DNA from: Toxotes chatareus
Lineage: Eukaryota > Chordata > Actinopteri > Toxotidae
Assembly (NCBI GenBank): GCA_016801885.1
Contig: JAFBJY010001374.1
Span: 62,001 to 126,000 of the forward strand
Length of the DNA: 64,000 nucleotides
Direction: 5' to 3'
A program made the translations under genes and the position numbers. Each line of letters starts with the position of its first letter. The stretch's first letter is position 1. Positions 34,300-44,582 of this stretch are shown here, piece by piece. A model generated the notes under the pieces. That model worked only from the letters and a program-made list of their open reading frames with translations, was not told the origin of the DNA and made no database searches.

Positions 34300-34345
34300 A
34301 AATTTTAATTACTTTATTGATCCCTCCTGGGGAAATTACCCACAC
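34300..34345 (-). repeat. LINE-like 3' tail
   Basis: Minus strand reads GGGTAATTTCCCCAGGAGGG then ATCAATAAAGTAATTAAAAT, the tail type of fish non-LTR elements (compare 43305-43345). No coding part. Confidence 0.55.
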
Positions 34346-34469
34346 CAAGTGAACGAAACACACATTCAACACACACCTCTGATACAGATTGAAAATGATC
34401 AGTATGTCAAAGTACAAACTATAAACGCAAACCATGATGCCTGGTAGACAAGTAGAGCAACCATAAGAA

Positions 34470-34712
34470 GTGATGTGGACTTTCCTGTAGTTTCCTCTTG
34501 TCCTTGTAACAGCAGTAGCTCCTCCCTTCCTTGTCAATAATTGTGCAGAAATATCTGAGTGCTTCTTTCTTCCTAAATCATGAGCAAGTCCTGTCCAGTC
34601 CAACTGTTTCTGCTCCTGTTTGACTTCTGAACTTGTCTCTGGCTGTGTGTCCACTTACTGCAGCCTGTGACATCAGGCTGTAGAATGTTGATACATCAAA
34701 GGCATCAAAGGA

Positions 34713-34751
<39 letters not shown>
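34470..34751 (-). repeat. Unclassified dispersed repeat, copy C, with (CA)n
   Basis: Reverse-strand copy of the unit at 2281-2543 and 19156-19430, ending at TTCCTGTAGTTTCCTCTTGT on one side and GGCATCAAAGGACAAACACA on the other, then about 18 CA units. The GT/CA run is at the same unit end as in copies A and B. Confidence 0.8.
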
Positions 34752-34753
<2 letters not shown>

Positions 34754-35346
34754 TCTTGTCTTACTATAGTTGTGAGGACACATGTTGCCAAAATGCATTC
34801 CCTTGCCCCTTAAGCTAACTTAACCTAACCTAACCATCATAACTGAAAGCCTAACACTAACCAAAACATAACCCATACTAATGATATTCAATCTTCTCAT
34901 AAATACCAAATGAATTACAAAAATAAGCAACACAGCTACAGTTCACATTCATTTTCTTCACATTAACAGTGAAATATACACCCCGCTTTAAAATGTCAGC
35001 AGTAAAAGCATTTAGCACATAGAAAACCTGTCACTGTTGGAATCCATTTCTTTTTAACCACAGTGAATTAAAGACGCGACCACAGTTTTGATTCAGTATT
35101 AATCATCTGATCATGTCATATCCAATGATATTTTTACATTGTTGTATTGGTATGTTTACTTAAATCAGGGATCTGAAACAGTGGTCAGCCATCACTGACT
35201 ACTGTTCTTTAAACATTTATTATATAGCCATCTAAACATCATGTTGACATTGCAGTAAATAAAACAAACAGAAGAGTCACATTAAAATGATCATCTTTCA
35301 AGTGGCTTCATCCTGAGGTTTAACATTTAAAGGCCATGCTATCACC
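34752..35346. other. Non-coding stretch
   Basis: Contains a run resembling (CTAACC)n (about 34812-34864, AAGCTAACTTAACCTAACCT), otherwise nothing recognised. Confidence 0.5.
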
Positions 35347-35512
35347 CACTTTGGACTCTCACCAATTCACCTATAAAACCAACAGGTCAACAGACGATGC
35401 CATTTTCACAGCCCTCCACACAGTATTGCTCCACCTGGAATAACGAGGAGCATACACCCGACTGCTGTTTGTGGATTACAGTTCTGCTTTTATCTGCCTA
35501 TGGATACAGGCA
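35347..35512 (+). pseudogene. LINE reverse-transcriptase fragment
   Basis: The plus frame gives LDSHQFTYKTNRSTDDAIFT then ALHTVLLHLE, and after a frame change TRLLFVDYSSAF, the RT region also seen in the LINE at 55810-55950. Only about 55 codons remain. It is cut on the right by a hAT-like end. Confidence 0.75.
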
Positions 35513-36110
35513 GTGGTGGAAAGAGTTCTGATAATTTGTACTCAAGTACACGTACAGTTACATTGCTGAAATAATACTCAATTAGAAATCCAAGTACTGA
35601 CGTTAAAAAGTATTTAAGTATAAAATATTCTTGCAAAAAAGTACTCAGAGTACTAGTTACTTTTGAAATTTAATGATTTATCAATAACCTTGAATCAAAT
35701 CAAAGATCCATGTAGAAAAGCCTATTTCCATCTTAGATATATATGGATCAAGCTCAAGCAACTTAAGTTATAAATAATTAAACACAAAACAAGAAATTTT
35801 GTCTGTTCAATATTGAACCTTTATAAACAACATGGTCTTTTCCCAGTGTACTGTAAAGGAGAAGCTAGGCAAGGGCCCTACACACATGGACATAACATGT
35901 AAACATCAACATAAAGATTATTTTTTGAATCTTTTATTTCAGCAGAAGCTGATTTTCCAAATTCACAGAGTCGTTCACATGCAGCTGAGGCAGGCAGAGG
36001 TGTGCTTAGCTTTATAGACAGCTTCTTGATGGCTGGGAAGGAGTGAAGAAGCTCCATGCTGTCTGAGGCGCATGCAGGGTAACCGTCAGCTGGACTCTGC
36101 AACATCCTGG
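35513..36110 (-). mobile_element. hAT element remnant: one end plus transposase C-terminus
   Basis: The end CAGTGGTGGAAAGAGTTCTG at 35513 resembles a hAT terminal repeat common in fish. About 400 bp inside, the minus strand encodes LLHSFPAIKKLSIKLSTPLP then ASAACERL, the hAT C-terminal dimerisation region (36072-35980). The rest of the transposase and the other end are missing. It directly abuts the LINE fragment, so it probably inserted into it. Confidence 0.65.
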
Positions 36111-36857
36111 AGAGTGGTCTGGAGAAGAAATGGTCATCATCAGATGATTCTCTTTGCTGATTGTCACTTTCTTGTTCTGTTGTTTCAGTGTGTTGTTTCA
36201 GGTATGTCGGGGCTGTAACTACAACATAATTACTTCAGTTTATTTGAATATTTTTGAATCCACAGACTTCAAACTTATATTAACCAAATCACAAAAATGG
36301 GAGGAATGCAACTTCTGCTGGACTCAACCTGGAAGATAAAACTTGTATGACAAAGCCAAATGAAATCATGACTATAGTAGGGAAAGACTACATACATGTT
36401 ATCTAATATCACACACGTTTTCACCTTGAATTCGTCACATACACTCGTGACTGAAAGACAGTTTGACAAGTTTCTATCTTTGTTTTTTCTCAGATCTTTC
36501 AGATAAACTGTGGCAGCATTTTAGTTTGAACTGAATCAGCTCAGTTGTCCCAAGATTCAGAGAAAGACAAAACACTGATGTTCACAATGATGCTTTTAAT
36601 GTGAAAGGACAAGATCATGATTAGAATCTTAAAAAAGTTAAAACAACATTTTTTTCCTGTAATAATCGTAGCTTCCATCTTTAAAGGACTGGAGGAGGAA
36701 GCAGTTTACAAGGAATCATTTAGAAGAGTTTAACAAATAAAGTGCTTTAATACATGAATCTGAAAAGGTGTGTGTGAGCGAAAGAGACAGACATGTACAG
36801 ACTGAACTATCTGTTCAACAATGAGAGAGTTTCTCTAACAGGAGGAGACTCTCTCTG
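36111..36857. other. Non-coding stretch 3' of the NLR gene
   Basis: No gene recognised. This is the presumed 3' UTR and downstream side of the minus-strand NLR gene. AATAAA-like signals are frequent in this A/T-rich DNA. Confidence 0.5.
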
Positions 36858-37426
36858 CTACACTCTACACAAAGACACTGAGGAACCAGGTGACCAAAGT
36901 CCAAACCCAGGATACAGAGGTTCAGTGAATGTGGTGTTGAAGGTGTAGAGGTGGATCAGTGAGTCAGAGGAGACTCTGTAGAAGGACAGAGAGCCAGCGG
37001 GACAGTCCATATACACTGCTACTCTGTGAGAGACAGAGGAAGATGATGAAGAGGAGGAGGAGGAGGAGGAGGAGACAATTCTCACGTTCTTTTTGTGACA
37101 AACAGAGCAACAACCCTTAGAGCAGTACAGACTCCAGGACTGATCGTTCAGTTCAAACAAACAGTTTTCTCTGTTTCCTTTCCTTCTGATTCCTCTGTAA
37201 CTCACTGATATATAAACCCTTCTAAACCCCCCCTCCTCTCCACAGAGAGGAGAGGAAGGGTACACAGTCAGACCATTACTACACAGCAGCTGAGGACACT
37301 GGTCAAATCTGTCTGGATGATCAGGATATGACTGATCCTCCTCCACATGTGTCACCTTCCTGTTGTTGTCAGACAGTTTGATCTTTCTGTTTACTGTGTT
37401 TGTGTCGATGGTGAGTTCACAGAAAT
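36858..37426 (-). pseudogene. B30.2 (PRY-SPRY) terminal exon of NLR gene
   Basis: After the acceptor CTCTCCATCAG the exon reads FCELTIDTNTVNRKIKLSDN then VTHVEEDQSYPDHPDRF (PRY part), and later VYISVSYRGI, NDQSWSLYC, VAVYMDCPAGSLSFYRV, LYPGFGLW (SPRY part), ending at a stop at 36858. This is the usual C-terminal domain of fish-specific NLRs, a likely ligand-binding module. About 15 residues after LLCSNGLT are unlike the family (where GRCYWEVEW is expected), suggesting two compensating indels around 37220-37260. A (TCC)n run gives 13 consecutive Ser. Otherwise open over 189 codons. Confidence 0.8.
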
Positions 37427-37554
37427 CTGATGGAGAGAAGAAGACACAACACAGCTGCAGTTATTGATCTATCACCTGATCATTGATTGACACTTTGAAG
37501 ATGGTTGAATGTGAGCTGTTTTGTTTTCAGGAATCAAATGAAAACCACACTTAC

Positions 37555-37601
37555 ACTTCCTCACACCTGGTCTCAACCAGTGGACTCCACCAGGCTCCAC
37601 C
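37555..37601 (-). pseudogene. Short linker exon before B30.2
   Basis: 47 nt between CTCCTTTCAG and GTAAGTG, reading VEPGGVHWLRPGVRK in one frame. A short VEP..V.WLRPGLRKY exon precedes B30.2 in fish NLRs (family memory). Confidence 0.65.
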
Positions 37602-38243
37602 CTGAAAGGAGGAGGGGGGTCAGACCAGCACGTTCTCTTTCAGCATGCAAACATGGACATTACATGGCTCTCGTACACAGATGCTTTGATTATTCTGTTC
37701 ATTCAGCAAAGAGACAAAGGACCTGGAGTCTTTATCTTGGAATTATACAGAGCAGGGAGGTGACATGGAGGAAAGATTTCATCATTTGTCTTCTCCATTT
37801 GATATCACTTTTGGTGTAAGACACAACAAACGATCTCAGAATGACAAGATCAGGATCTCAGAGAGGTTAAGCTGATTATTGATCACTGATATTCTAGAAG
37901 ACAGAGACATGATCTGAGACCTGCTTTCATTTCCTCCTTGGACTGAGACACTGGCAGATGAATGTCTCTGAGCAGTGTAGATGGTCTTATTATTGTTGGA
38001 ATGTTATTAAGTCTGAGAAAGTCCTGCTCAGGTCACAGAAAACAGCTGACCACACCTGATTTAATGGTTGTCACACAGTGAGTCATGATGAGATACTGAA
38101 GTCAGAATTAGAGAAAACCCCTCTTTGTGTTGAATTCAAAGCACTTGCTGTAGAGATGTGTCGTCAGCTGTGACACACTAAATGTTTCCAGCTCTTCCTC
38201 CACTATCACACACTGTCTGTGGCTGCAGCAGGCCTCTCCATAC

Positions 38244-38417
38244 CTGAGGGTGTCCAGTCTCCAGTGTGGATCCTCCAGTCCAGCAGACAGCAGCTTCACT
38301 CCTGAGTCTCCTGGATGATTGTAGCTCAGGTCCAGCTCTCTCAGATGGGAGGGGTTGGAGCTCAGAGCTGAGGCCAGAGAAGCACAGCCTTCCTCTGTGA
38401 TCAGACATCCTGACAGC
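38244..38417 (-). pseudogene. LRR exon (last before B30.2)
   Basis: Exactly 174 nt with splice sites, the standard LRR exon length of NLRs. It encodes LSGCLITEEGCASLASALSS, HLRELDLSYNHPGDSGVKLL and SAGLEDPHWRLDTLR. The tandem-duplication breakpoint (38345) lies inside this exon, so the second copy holds only its first 73 nt. Confidence 0.9.
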
Positions 38418-38706
38418 CTGCAGACACACACAACATCACACAGGAACCCTCTGTCAACACCTGCTGGTCTGTTTTGTTATTTTTTGTACATCTTTTTGTT
38501 TTTAGTTCTGGTCCAATTTGTACCAGGTTCAATGTATTTAAGGCAAATTCCTTAAACATCATCTGTAGGATTAAAAAAAATCAACAACTGAAGAAAAAAC
38601 AAAAGAAAATGAATAATTTTCTGAGTCTAGAAAGTTCTGCTGAACCTTAGTAAAATTTACTTTGAACAATCCTACACATCAGTTAAAAAGGTTGATGGAT
38701 TCTGAC

Positions 38707-38880
38707 CTGAGAGTCTCCAGGGTACAGTGTTGACTCTTCAGTCCAGCAGACAGAAGCTTCACCCCTGAATCCTGCAGGTCATTGTTACTCAGGTCCAGGT
38801 GTCTCAGACTAGAGGACTGGGAGCTGAGAACTGAGGACAGAATTTCACAGCTTCTCTCTGAGAGGTTACAGCTGCTCAGT
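38707..38880 (-). pseudogene. LRR exon
   Basis: 174 nt with GT-AG ends, encoding a CNLSERSCEILSSVLSSQ unit and LRHLDLSNNDLQDSGVKLLS. Standard NLR leucine-rich-repeat exon, open. Confidence 0.9.
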
Positions 38881-39019
38881 CTGAAGAGGAAACAATGAAG
38901 AAAAAGTCAAATAACATTTGTGTTGAAAGGACAATCAAAGGAACAAAACTCTCAGTTTGCTCATTTCTCAACAAGTTGGAGACATGACAGTTAAATATGA
39001 CACAATCAGTAATAAACAG

Positions 39020-39250
39020 ACATGTACAGTCAAGGCCGTAAGTATTTGGACGGTTAGAGATGATATGTTAACCTGCTCAAATTAAAGCTGAGACTTGGCT
39101 CTTTAATGTAGGATCCATTATTTTAATTCAGATTCAATATGATGAAGCTCAGAGCTCAAAGATGGTGATAAGGAATTAAAGAAGAGAGGAATTTATTTTC
39201 CTCCTGCTGAATAAAATAGTCTTTATATAATGATGAATAAATCCAACTAT
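39020..39250. repeat. Tc1-like terminal fragment in intron (both blocks)
   Basis: GTACAGTCAAGGCCGTAAGT then ATTTGGACGG resembles a fish Tc1-like end. It lies in the intron between NACHT and LRR exons, and the duplicate is at about 46652-46882. No matching second end was recognised. Confidence 0.4.
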
Positions 39251-39262
39251 CTATACACTCAC

Positions 39263-41042
39263 AGAGCTTTGTTAGAGGCTTTGACAACTGGCAGCAGCTT
39301 CAGAAGAGCCTCCTCTGAAGCAGAGTATTTCTTCAGGTCAAACACATCCACATCTTTTTCTGATGACAGTAAGATGAAGACCAGAGCTGACCATTGAGCA
39401 GGAGACAATTCACCTGTGGAGAGACGTCCTGAACTCAGGGACTGTTGGATCTGCTCCACTAGAGAACGATCATTCAGTTCATTCAGACAATGGAACAGGT
39501 TGATGCTTTGCTCTGCAGAGGGAGTCTCTTCAATCTTCTTCTTGATGTACTGGACTGTTTGCTGATTGGTCTGTGAGCCACTTCCTGTCTGTGTCAGCAG
39601 ACCTCGTAGGAGAGTCTGATTGGTCTGCAGTGAAAGACCCAGGAGGAAGCGGAGGAACAAGTCCAGGTGTCCATTTGGACTCTGTAAGGCCTTGTCCACA
39701 GCCCTCTGGTAGAGCTGCGTTGGATCAGGTTTGTCTCTGAACAGTTTAGACCACAGGGAGGTTGATTGTTCTTCTGAGTTGATGAAGGTCAGATGGACAT
39801 GAAGAGCAGCCAGAAACTCCTGAAGACTCAGATGGACGAAGCAGAACACCTTGTCCTGGTACAGTCCTCTTACCTCTTTAAAGACCTGTGTGAACACTCC
39901 TGAGTACACTGAGGCTGCTCTGATATCGATGCCACACTCTGTCAGGTCTGATTCATAGAAGATCAGGTTTCCTTTCTGCAGCTGCTCAAAAGCCAGTTTT
40001 CCCAGAGACTCAATCATCTTCCTGGCCTCTGGACTCCAGTGTGGATCTGTCTCAGCTCCTCCATCATACTTAACGTTCTTCAGTTTGGACTGAACCACCA
40101 GGAAGTGGATGTACATCTCAGTCAGGGTCTTGGGCAGCCCTCCTCCCTCTCTGGTTTTCAACACATCCTCCAGAACTGTAGCAGTGATCCAGCAGAAGAC
40201 GGGGATGTGGCACATGATGTGGAGGCTTCGTGAAGTCTTGATGTGGGAGATGATCCTTCTGGCCTGCTCCTCCTCTCTGAACCTCTTCCTGAAGTACTCC
40301 TCCTTCTGTGGGTCAGTGAACCCTCTGACCTCTGTCACCATGTCAACACACTCTGATTGGCTGCTGCAGGTCGTGTGGTTATCCAGAGGCGAGCAGTGGG
40401 AAGCAGTTTCCTCCTGATGAGGTTTGTCAGCAGCACATCCACTGAGGTGGACTCTGTAACATCAGTCAGGATCTCAGTGTTGTGGAAGTCCAGAGGAAGT
40501 CGACACTCATCCAGACCATCAAAGATGAACAGAACCTGGACCTCTTCAAACCTGCAGAGTCCTGCTTCTTTGGTTTCAGTAAAGAAGTGATGAACAAGTT
40601 CCACCAAGCTGAACTTTTTCTTTTTCAGCACATTCAGCTCTCTGAACGTGAATGGAAATGTGAAGTGTATGTCCTGGTTGGCTTTGTCTTCAGCCCAGTC
40701 CAGAGTCAACTTCTGTGTTAAGACTGTTTTCCCAATGCCAGCTACTCCCTTTGTCATCACTGTTCTGATTGGTCCATCTCTTCCAGGTGTGGCTTTAAAG
40801 ATGTCTTCTTGTCTGATGCTTGTTTCTGGTCTGGCTGGTTTCCTGGATGCTGTTTCAATCTGTCTGACCTCATGTTCATCATTGACCTCTCCAGTCCCTC
40901 CCTCTGTGATGTAGAGCTCTGTGTAGATCTGATTCAGAAGGGTTGGGTTTCCTGCTTTAGAGATCCCCTCAAACACACACTGGAACTTCTTCTTCAGAGT
41001 AGATTTAAGTTTACGTTGACAAACTGGAGCAACATGTCCTGA
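39263..41042 (-). pseudogene. NACHT exon of NLR gene, copy 1, frameshifted
   Basis: A 1.78-kb exon from TTCATTCAG to a GTGAGTG donor. The first frame has GNPTLLNQIYTELYITEGG (end of FISNA), Walker A GVAGIGKTVLTQKL (about 40757-40716), Walker B VLFIFDGLDECRL (about 40530-40493) and LWITTRPAAANQ. It then stops at 40335. The second frame resumes with MVTEVRGFTDPQKEEYFRKR and continues through helical domains to VVKASNKAL. About ten bases seem to be missing at the joint, where family members read a short Pro-containing link before CVDMV. NACHT is the ATP-driven oligomerisation domain of NLR immune sensors. The same break is present in copy 2. Confidence 0.85.
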
Positions 41043-41203
41043 ATGAACAAACAAGAAACAACATCAATGACTGATTCATAAAGAAAACATGACATGTTCA
41101 TCCCCCTAAAGAACACACATGAACATATTTCCCTCCATGTGTTGAGACGTTAGTAAATGTCCCATTTGTCCATCATGTTGAATCTTTAGAGAAATCCTCT
41201 TAC

Positions 41204-41431
41204 TGCTGTGCAGACAGTCAGCCAGCTCCTCCTGCTTCATTCTCTTTAGGAAGTTGACTGTGATCTTCACAAAGCCTCTCTGCTGCTCCTCCTCTGCTCT
41301 TCATCCTCACTGTCCAACACCTCCTCATCCTCCCTCTGACTATTTGAAAATTCTGGGTAATCTGGATTCACAACCTTCTGGATCTTCTTCAGCTCATTTT
41401 TCACAAAAGTGACAATGTTGTCCTCCAGCAG
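41204..41431 (-). pseudogene. FISNA exon of NLR gene, copy 1, frameshifted
   Basis: Reads LLEDNIVTFVKNELKKIQKV and EDEEQRRSSREA, the fish-specific NACHT-associated (FISNA) region. It then stops because one T appears missing in GGCTTTG (about 41275). Restoring it would continue with VKITVNFLKRMKQEELADCL to the donor AGCA|GTAAGAG. Identical in copy 2. Confidence 0.8.
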
Positions 41432-41593
41432 CTGGAACAGAAAACTATATGAATGACACAATCAAAGTAAAAGCATGGAGCCAAACATCAGATCCATGTT
41501 GGACACACTGACAATCCACTGCTCTAAAAAGTGCAGCATGGAGATTATTGTCAACACAACAGATGTCAAAGTAGTTGCTTTCCATGTACAGAC

Positions 41594-41672
41594 CATAAAT
41601 ATGGAGTCGAGGTGTGTTTGGCGCTGCTGGGCAGACTGAGCACTGGGAACCTCTGAGCTCTCCTGGTCCACT
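41594..41672 (-). pseudogene. NLR N-terminal exon (QSSEV type)
   Basis: 79 nt with splice signals, encoding VDQESSEVPSAQSAQQRQTH then LDSIFM. This exon sits just before FISNA in fish NLRs and joins in frame to LLEDNIVTF. Confidence 0.75.
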
Positions 41673-41723
41673 CTGTGGAGGAATCATGAAGAATTAGCTC
41701 ACATTATGTTTGTACACAAACTT

Positions 41724-41990
41724 TTCAATTCAATTTTAATTCAATTCAGGAAAAACTCCCTTTTAACAGGAAGAAACCTTGAGCAGAACCCGGCTCATAT
41801 GGGGTACCCTCCTGCTGATGGCCAGGCTGGGTGAAAGGAGGAAAAGGAGGAAGATAGGACAGTTGGAAATGGAGGAGAGGAGGAGAAGGACATGCAGCAT
41901 AATACAAACAATTGACAATGTTAGAGGGTCAGCATTTAGATTACAGTTAGTGAACAGTTAGTGGATAATGTGTGCTCAGCAAACAACAGC
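41724..41990 (+). repeat. 'caattcaatt' dispersed element, copy 3 (internally deleted)
   Basis: Only the first 30 bp and then the part from AGGAAAAACTCCCTTTTAAC onward remain. The middle (CAAAGCGCTTTACAGAGACC region) is lost. Lies in an NLR intron. Duplicate at 49356-49623. Confidence 0.85.
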
Positions 41991-42431
41991 TGCTTTTATG
42001 TTCTGTAGTGACTGTACTGATTAAAGCAAACACTACTGTGCTGTGACATTCTCAATGAGAGAAAACAAGCAATCAGTTCTGTACCTCATGACCTAGAGTC
42101 ATCACAACAAGTCCACCTTTTAAATGATGAATTTTAAGGACTCACACTGGGTTTGACAGAAGTCTCACCTCAGCTACAGGACACTAACACAAACACTGGA
42201 ACTGGATAGGTGCTGAGTTACAGGGAGTATTAGTTCTGATCTGAATGACACATATAAGAACATAAGAAGTGCCATCAACTTTGCCACTAAAGCCTGTGTT
42301 TCAGCCTGATCATGTTCATATACTGTGTCATTCATGAAGCCTGGAGACAAAACACAATCACTTCATCTTTCATAGAAGACCAGTTATACAGGACAGCTGT
42401 CTGATACATTTTAAACTCAGCTGCAGCTCAC

Positions 42432-42548
42432 TTCTTTGCAGCAGAGGGAGTCTGTCCTTCGAAATTAATGGGGACATCCTTTGACCTGTCACTCTTCATG
42501 GACACACAGCTGGGCTCAAGTACATGAAAGTCTGGTCTCTGATGGATC
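42432..42548 (-). pseudogene. NLR N-terminal exon (PSCVSMKSDRS type)
   Basis: 39 codons, RIHQRPDFHVLEPSCVSMKS then DRSKDVPINFEGQTPSAAKK, between TCCACCAG and AA|GTGAGC. A repeated exon type in the linker N-terminus of fish NLRs. Open in both blocks. Confidence 0.75.
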
Positions 42549-42662
42549 CTGGTGGACACAGAGATTAAGACCATCGGGGACATGGTGACAGGGACAACAT
42601 GTCTATTATTCATACAGTGTTCTCATAGTAAAAAAGAAAACATGTAGTCAGTTATAGCTCAC

Positions 42663-42738
42663 TTCTTTGCAGCAGAGGGAGGCTGTTCTTCAAAATTAAT
42701 GGGGACAGGTCCATGTTCAGGTCCAGGTCCAGCAGAGT
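42663..42738 (-). pseudogene. NLR N-terminal exon, second related unit
   Basis: 76 nt reading DSAGPGPEHGPVPINFEEQP then PSAAKK, a sister of the exon at 42432-42548 (both end with INFE..PSAAKK and GTGAGCT). Such exons are often repeated in this family. Confidence 0.65.
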
Positions 42739-42874
42739 CTGGTGTGCTGCTGCTGCTCTGGCCTTCAACACAACACACACAGAGCTTTGAGTGTGAATAA
42801 TGATGGTGCAGTGATGTGAGTGCTGAGCTCTGACATGGAGAAGAGTCATGGACAGTTAGAGATCCTCATCTCAC

Positions 42875-42963
42875 CTCTGAGCTTTTGGTCTGGATCTCAT
42901 GGTCCCCACACAGACTTTTTTAGGGGGAGGGGCTCCCTCCTCTCTGTCCTCACACTGATTCAT
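42875..42963 (-). pseudogene. First coding exon of NLR gene, copy 1
   Basis: ATG at 42963 opens MNQCEDREEGAPPPKK, the typical start of NLRC3-like fish proteins, and the exon ends at GCTCAGAG|GTGAGATG. No PYD or CARD was seen upstream. The gene therefore has the order linker exons, FISNA, NACHT, LRR, B30.2. Confidence 0.75.
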
Positions 42964-43219
42964 GATGTTGAATTCACATCCACATCAGCTCACACACACT
43001 TTCTACCTTCATCTGGAGAGAAAACACTAATCATTCATCTGCACATCAACTGAAATCATCCTCTCCATCATTTGTCCTGTAGAAATATCAGCTGCTCCTC
43101 CACTGATTGGCTCTTCTTTCCTCTTTCATATCTTTCACACATGATTCAGAGACGACCATTTCCATTTACTGACACACAGATGGACTGAGATCCACTGATT
43201 TTATCTGCAGTGTTTCTAT

Positions 43220-43289
43220 GCGTTGGTGGTATAGTGGTTAGCATAGCTGCCTTCCAAGCAGTTGACCCGGTTCGATTCCCGCCAACGCA
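43220..43289 (+). tRNA. tRNA-Gly (TCC), copy 1, damaged T arm
   Basis: Acceptor GCGTTGG/CCAACGC and anticodon arm CTGCCTTCCAAGCAG (anticodon TCC) are intact. The T arm reads CCCGGTTCGATTCCCG and lacks one G on each side compared with copy 2 (CCGGGTTCGATTCCCGG), so the T stem cannot pair properly. No TTTT stop follows. Instead a LINE-like tail begins a few bases later. Probably not functional, unless the missing Gs are sequence errors. Confidence 0.7.
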
Positions 43290-43344
43290 TAAATATTAAC
43301 GAATTTCCCCACGGGGATTAATAAAGTATCTATCTATCTATCTA
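43290..43344 (+). repeat. LINE-like tail joined to the tRNA, with (TATC)n
   Basis: Directly after the discriminator base: TAAATATTAACGAATTTCCC then CACGGGGATTAATAAAGTAT and TCTATCTATC. This resembles a fish non-LTR 3' tail, giving a tRNA-head plus LINE-tail structure as in SINEs. Confidence 0.7.
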
Positions 43345-43849
43345 AAATGACTTGATGAAACAAGCTGCAGGTGGTTATTCCACACAAAACAACTGAGACT
43401 CAGTTCATTTCTCCTCAATATTATTCCAGGGGCCCTTTTAGTTGAAGCCCCTGGCACTTTCCTGCCTTTTCTAATAGTAAAGTCTGAACTATATGAAGCA
43501 GCAACAACAAACCAAACCAAACAGCAGAGACACAGATAGACACCAATAAAAACAGCAAATATGTCCTGACAGACAGTTTTTCTGTTTGTACTGTGACCAG
43601 CCACAGAGATATAATCACCTATCAGAGCTGCTGAGATGCTTTATTGTGAGAGTATTTATGGATTTGGGTCTTTATCATCTAATTCATCAGGTAGAGTTTG
43701 TCCTGATAGGACCAGGAGGCCTCTGACTCTGTGGATGGAGTGTTAACTGTCTCTCTGAAAATCACATAGAGCCTGAAAAACCCTGTCAGCCCCTCTGAGC
43801 TCAGTCCCGTAGAGTTCATCTAATGACAGAGAAAGTCAGAGCTGTTCTC

Positions 43850-44160
43850 CAGCCGCTGTCCGGCCGAGCTCAGACCGCATTTAGCGGCTCAGACTGCTGG
43901 AGAGCAGCGGCTCAGGTCCGCCTCCTCCACAGGCTGATTCAGGCAGGAAAAGCTGCCTTCAGTCAGCAGTAAGTGGAGCCACAGACTAACAAAGGCTCCG
44001 TGTTCAGCTACTGACCATCAGCTCACTCTGCTTCTACTCTGACTCCACCGCTTCTACTGCAAATATCCACACAACATGGAGGATAATGAATGAATGAAGA
44101 GACACGAACCGCTGCGTCTCTGCGCGCCGCCATGTATGAATGACGGTCCTCCTCCTACCT
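43850..44160 (-). promoter_or_regulatory. CpG-rich promoter-like region of the NLR gene (both blocks)
   Basis: Local rise in CpG (CCGCTGTCCGGCCGAGCTCA, TCTGCGCGCCGCCATG) upstream of the first coding exon, with inverted motifs AGCCGCTG/CAGCGGCT. On the minus strand this precedes the gene. Duplicate at 51482-51792. Transcription start inferred, not seen. Confidence 0.4.
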
Positions 44161-44582
44161 CATCCCGAGTTTACAGTGACAACTCAGAGTCTACAAAACT
44201 AAACATCATAACGCGGTATAAAAAAAGCACAACATCCAAAAACTCGAAAATCAGATAATTCAGATAATTACAGGAAGTGTTGACGAGTAAAACATTAAAA
44301 GTGCGGACATTTACCTTCAGACAGAGAAAATCATCCGCGCCAAAAACTTCGGTCAAAGTGAAAGTAAACTTTCATATACCGTGGAATGCAGTGATGGGAA
44401 TTTCAACTCTTTTAAGAGAGCCGGTACTTATGGCTCGGCTCACTAAAAAGAGACGACTCTTTTTTGTTGTTTAAATTAATTTATTACTAAAATAAAGTAA
44501 AATAACGTGTACAATTAATTTCTAATGTACAAAACATATATTATATCAAGTGTTTATTATTTATATGGCTTGGCTAAACATT

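Noticed and set aside
34812..34864. Interstitial telomere repeat
   Set aside because: The CTAACC-like words are irregular (CTAACTTAACCTAACCTAACC) and too few to be a vertebrate TTAGGG array.
40039..41042. Plus-strand open frames within the NACHT exons
   Set aside because: Shadows of the minus-strand NLR coding sequence, repeated identically in the second block.
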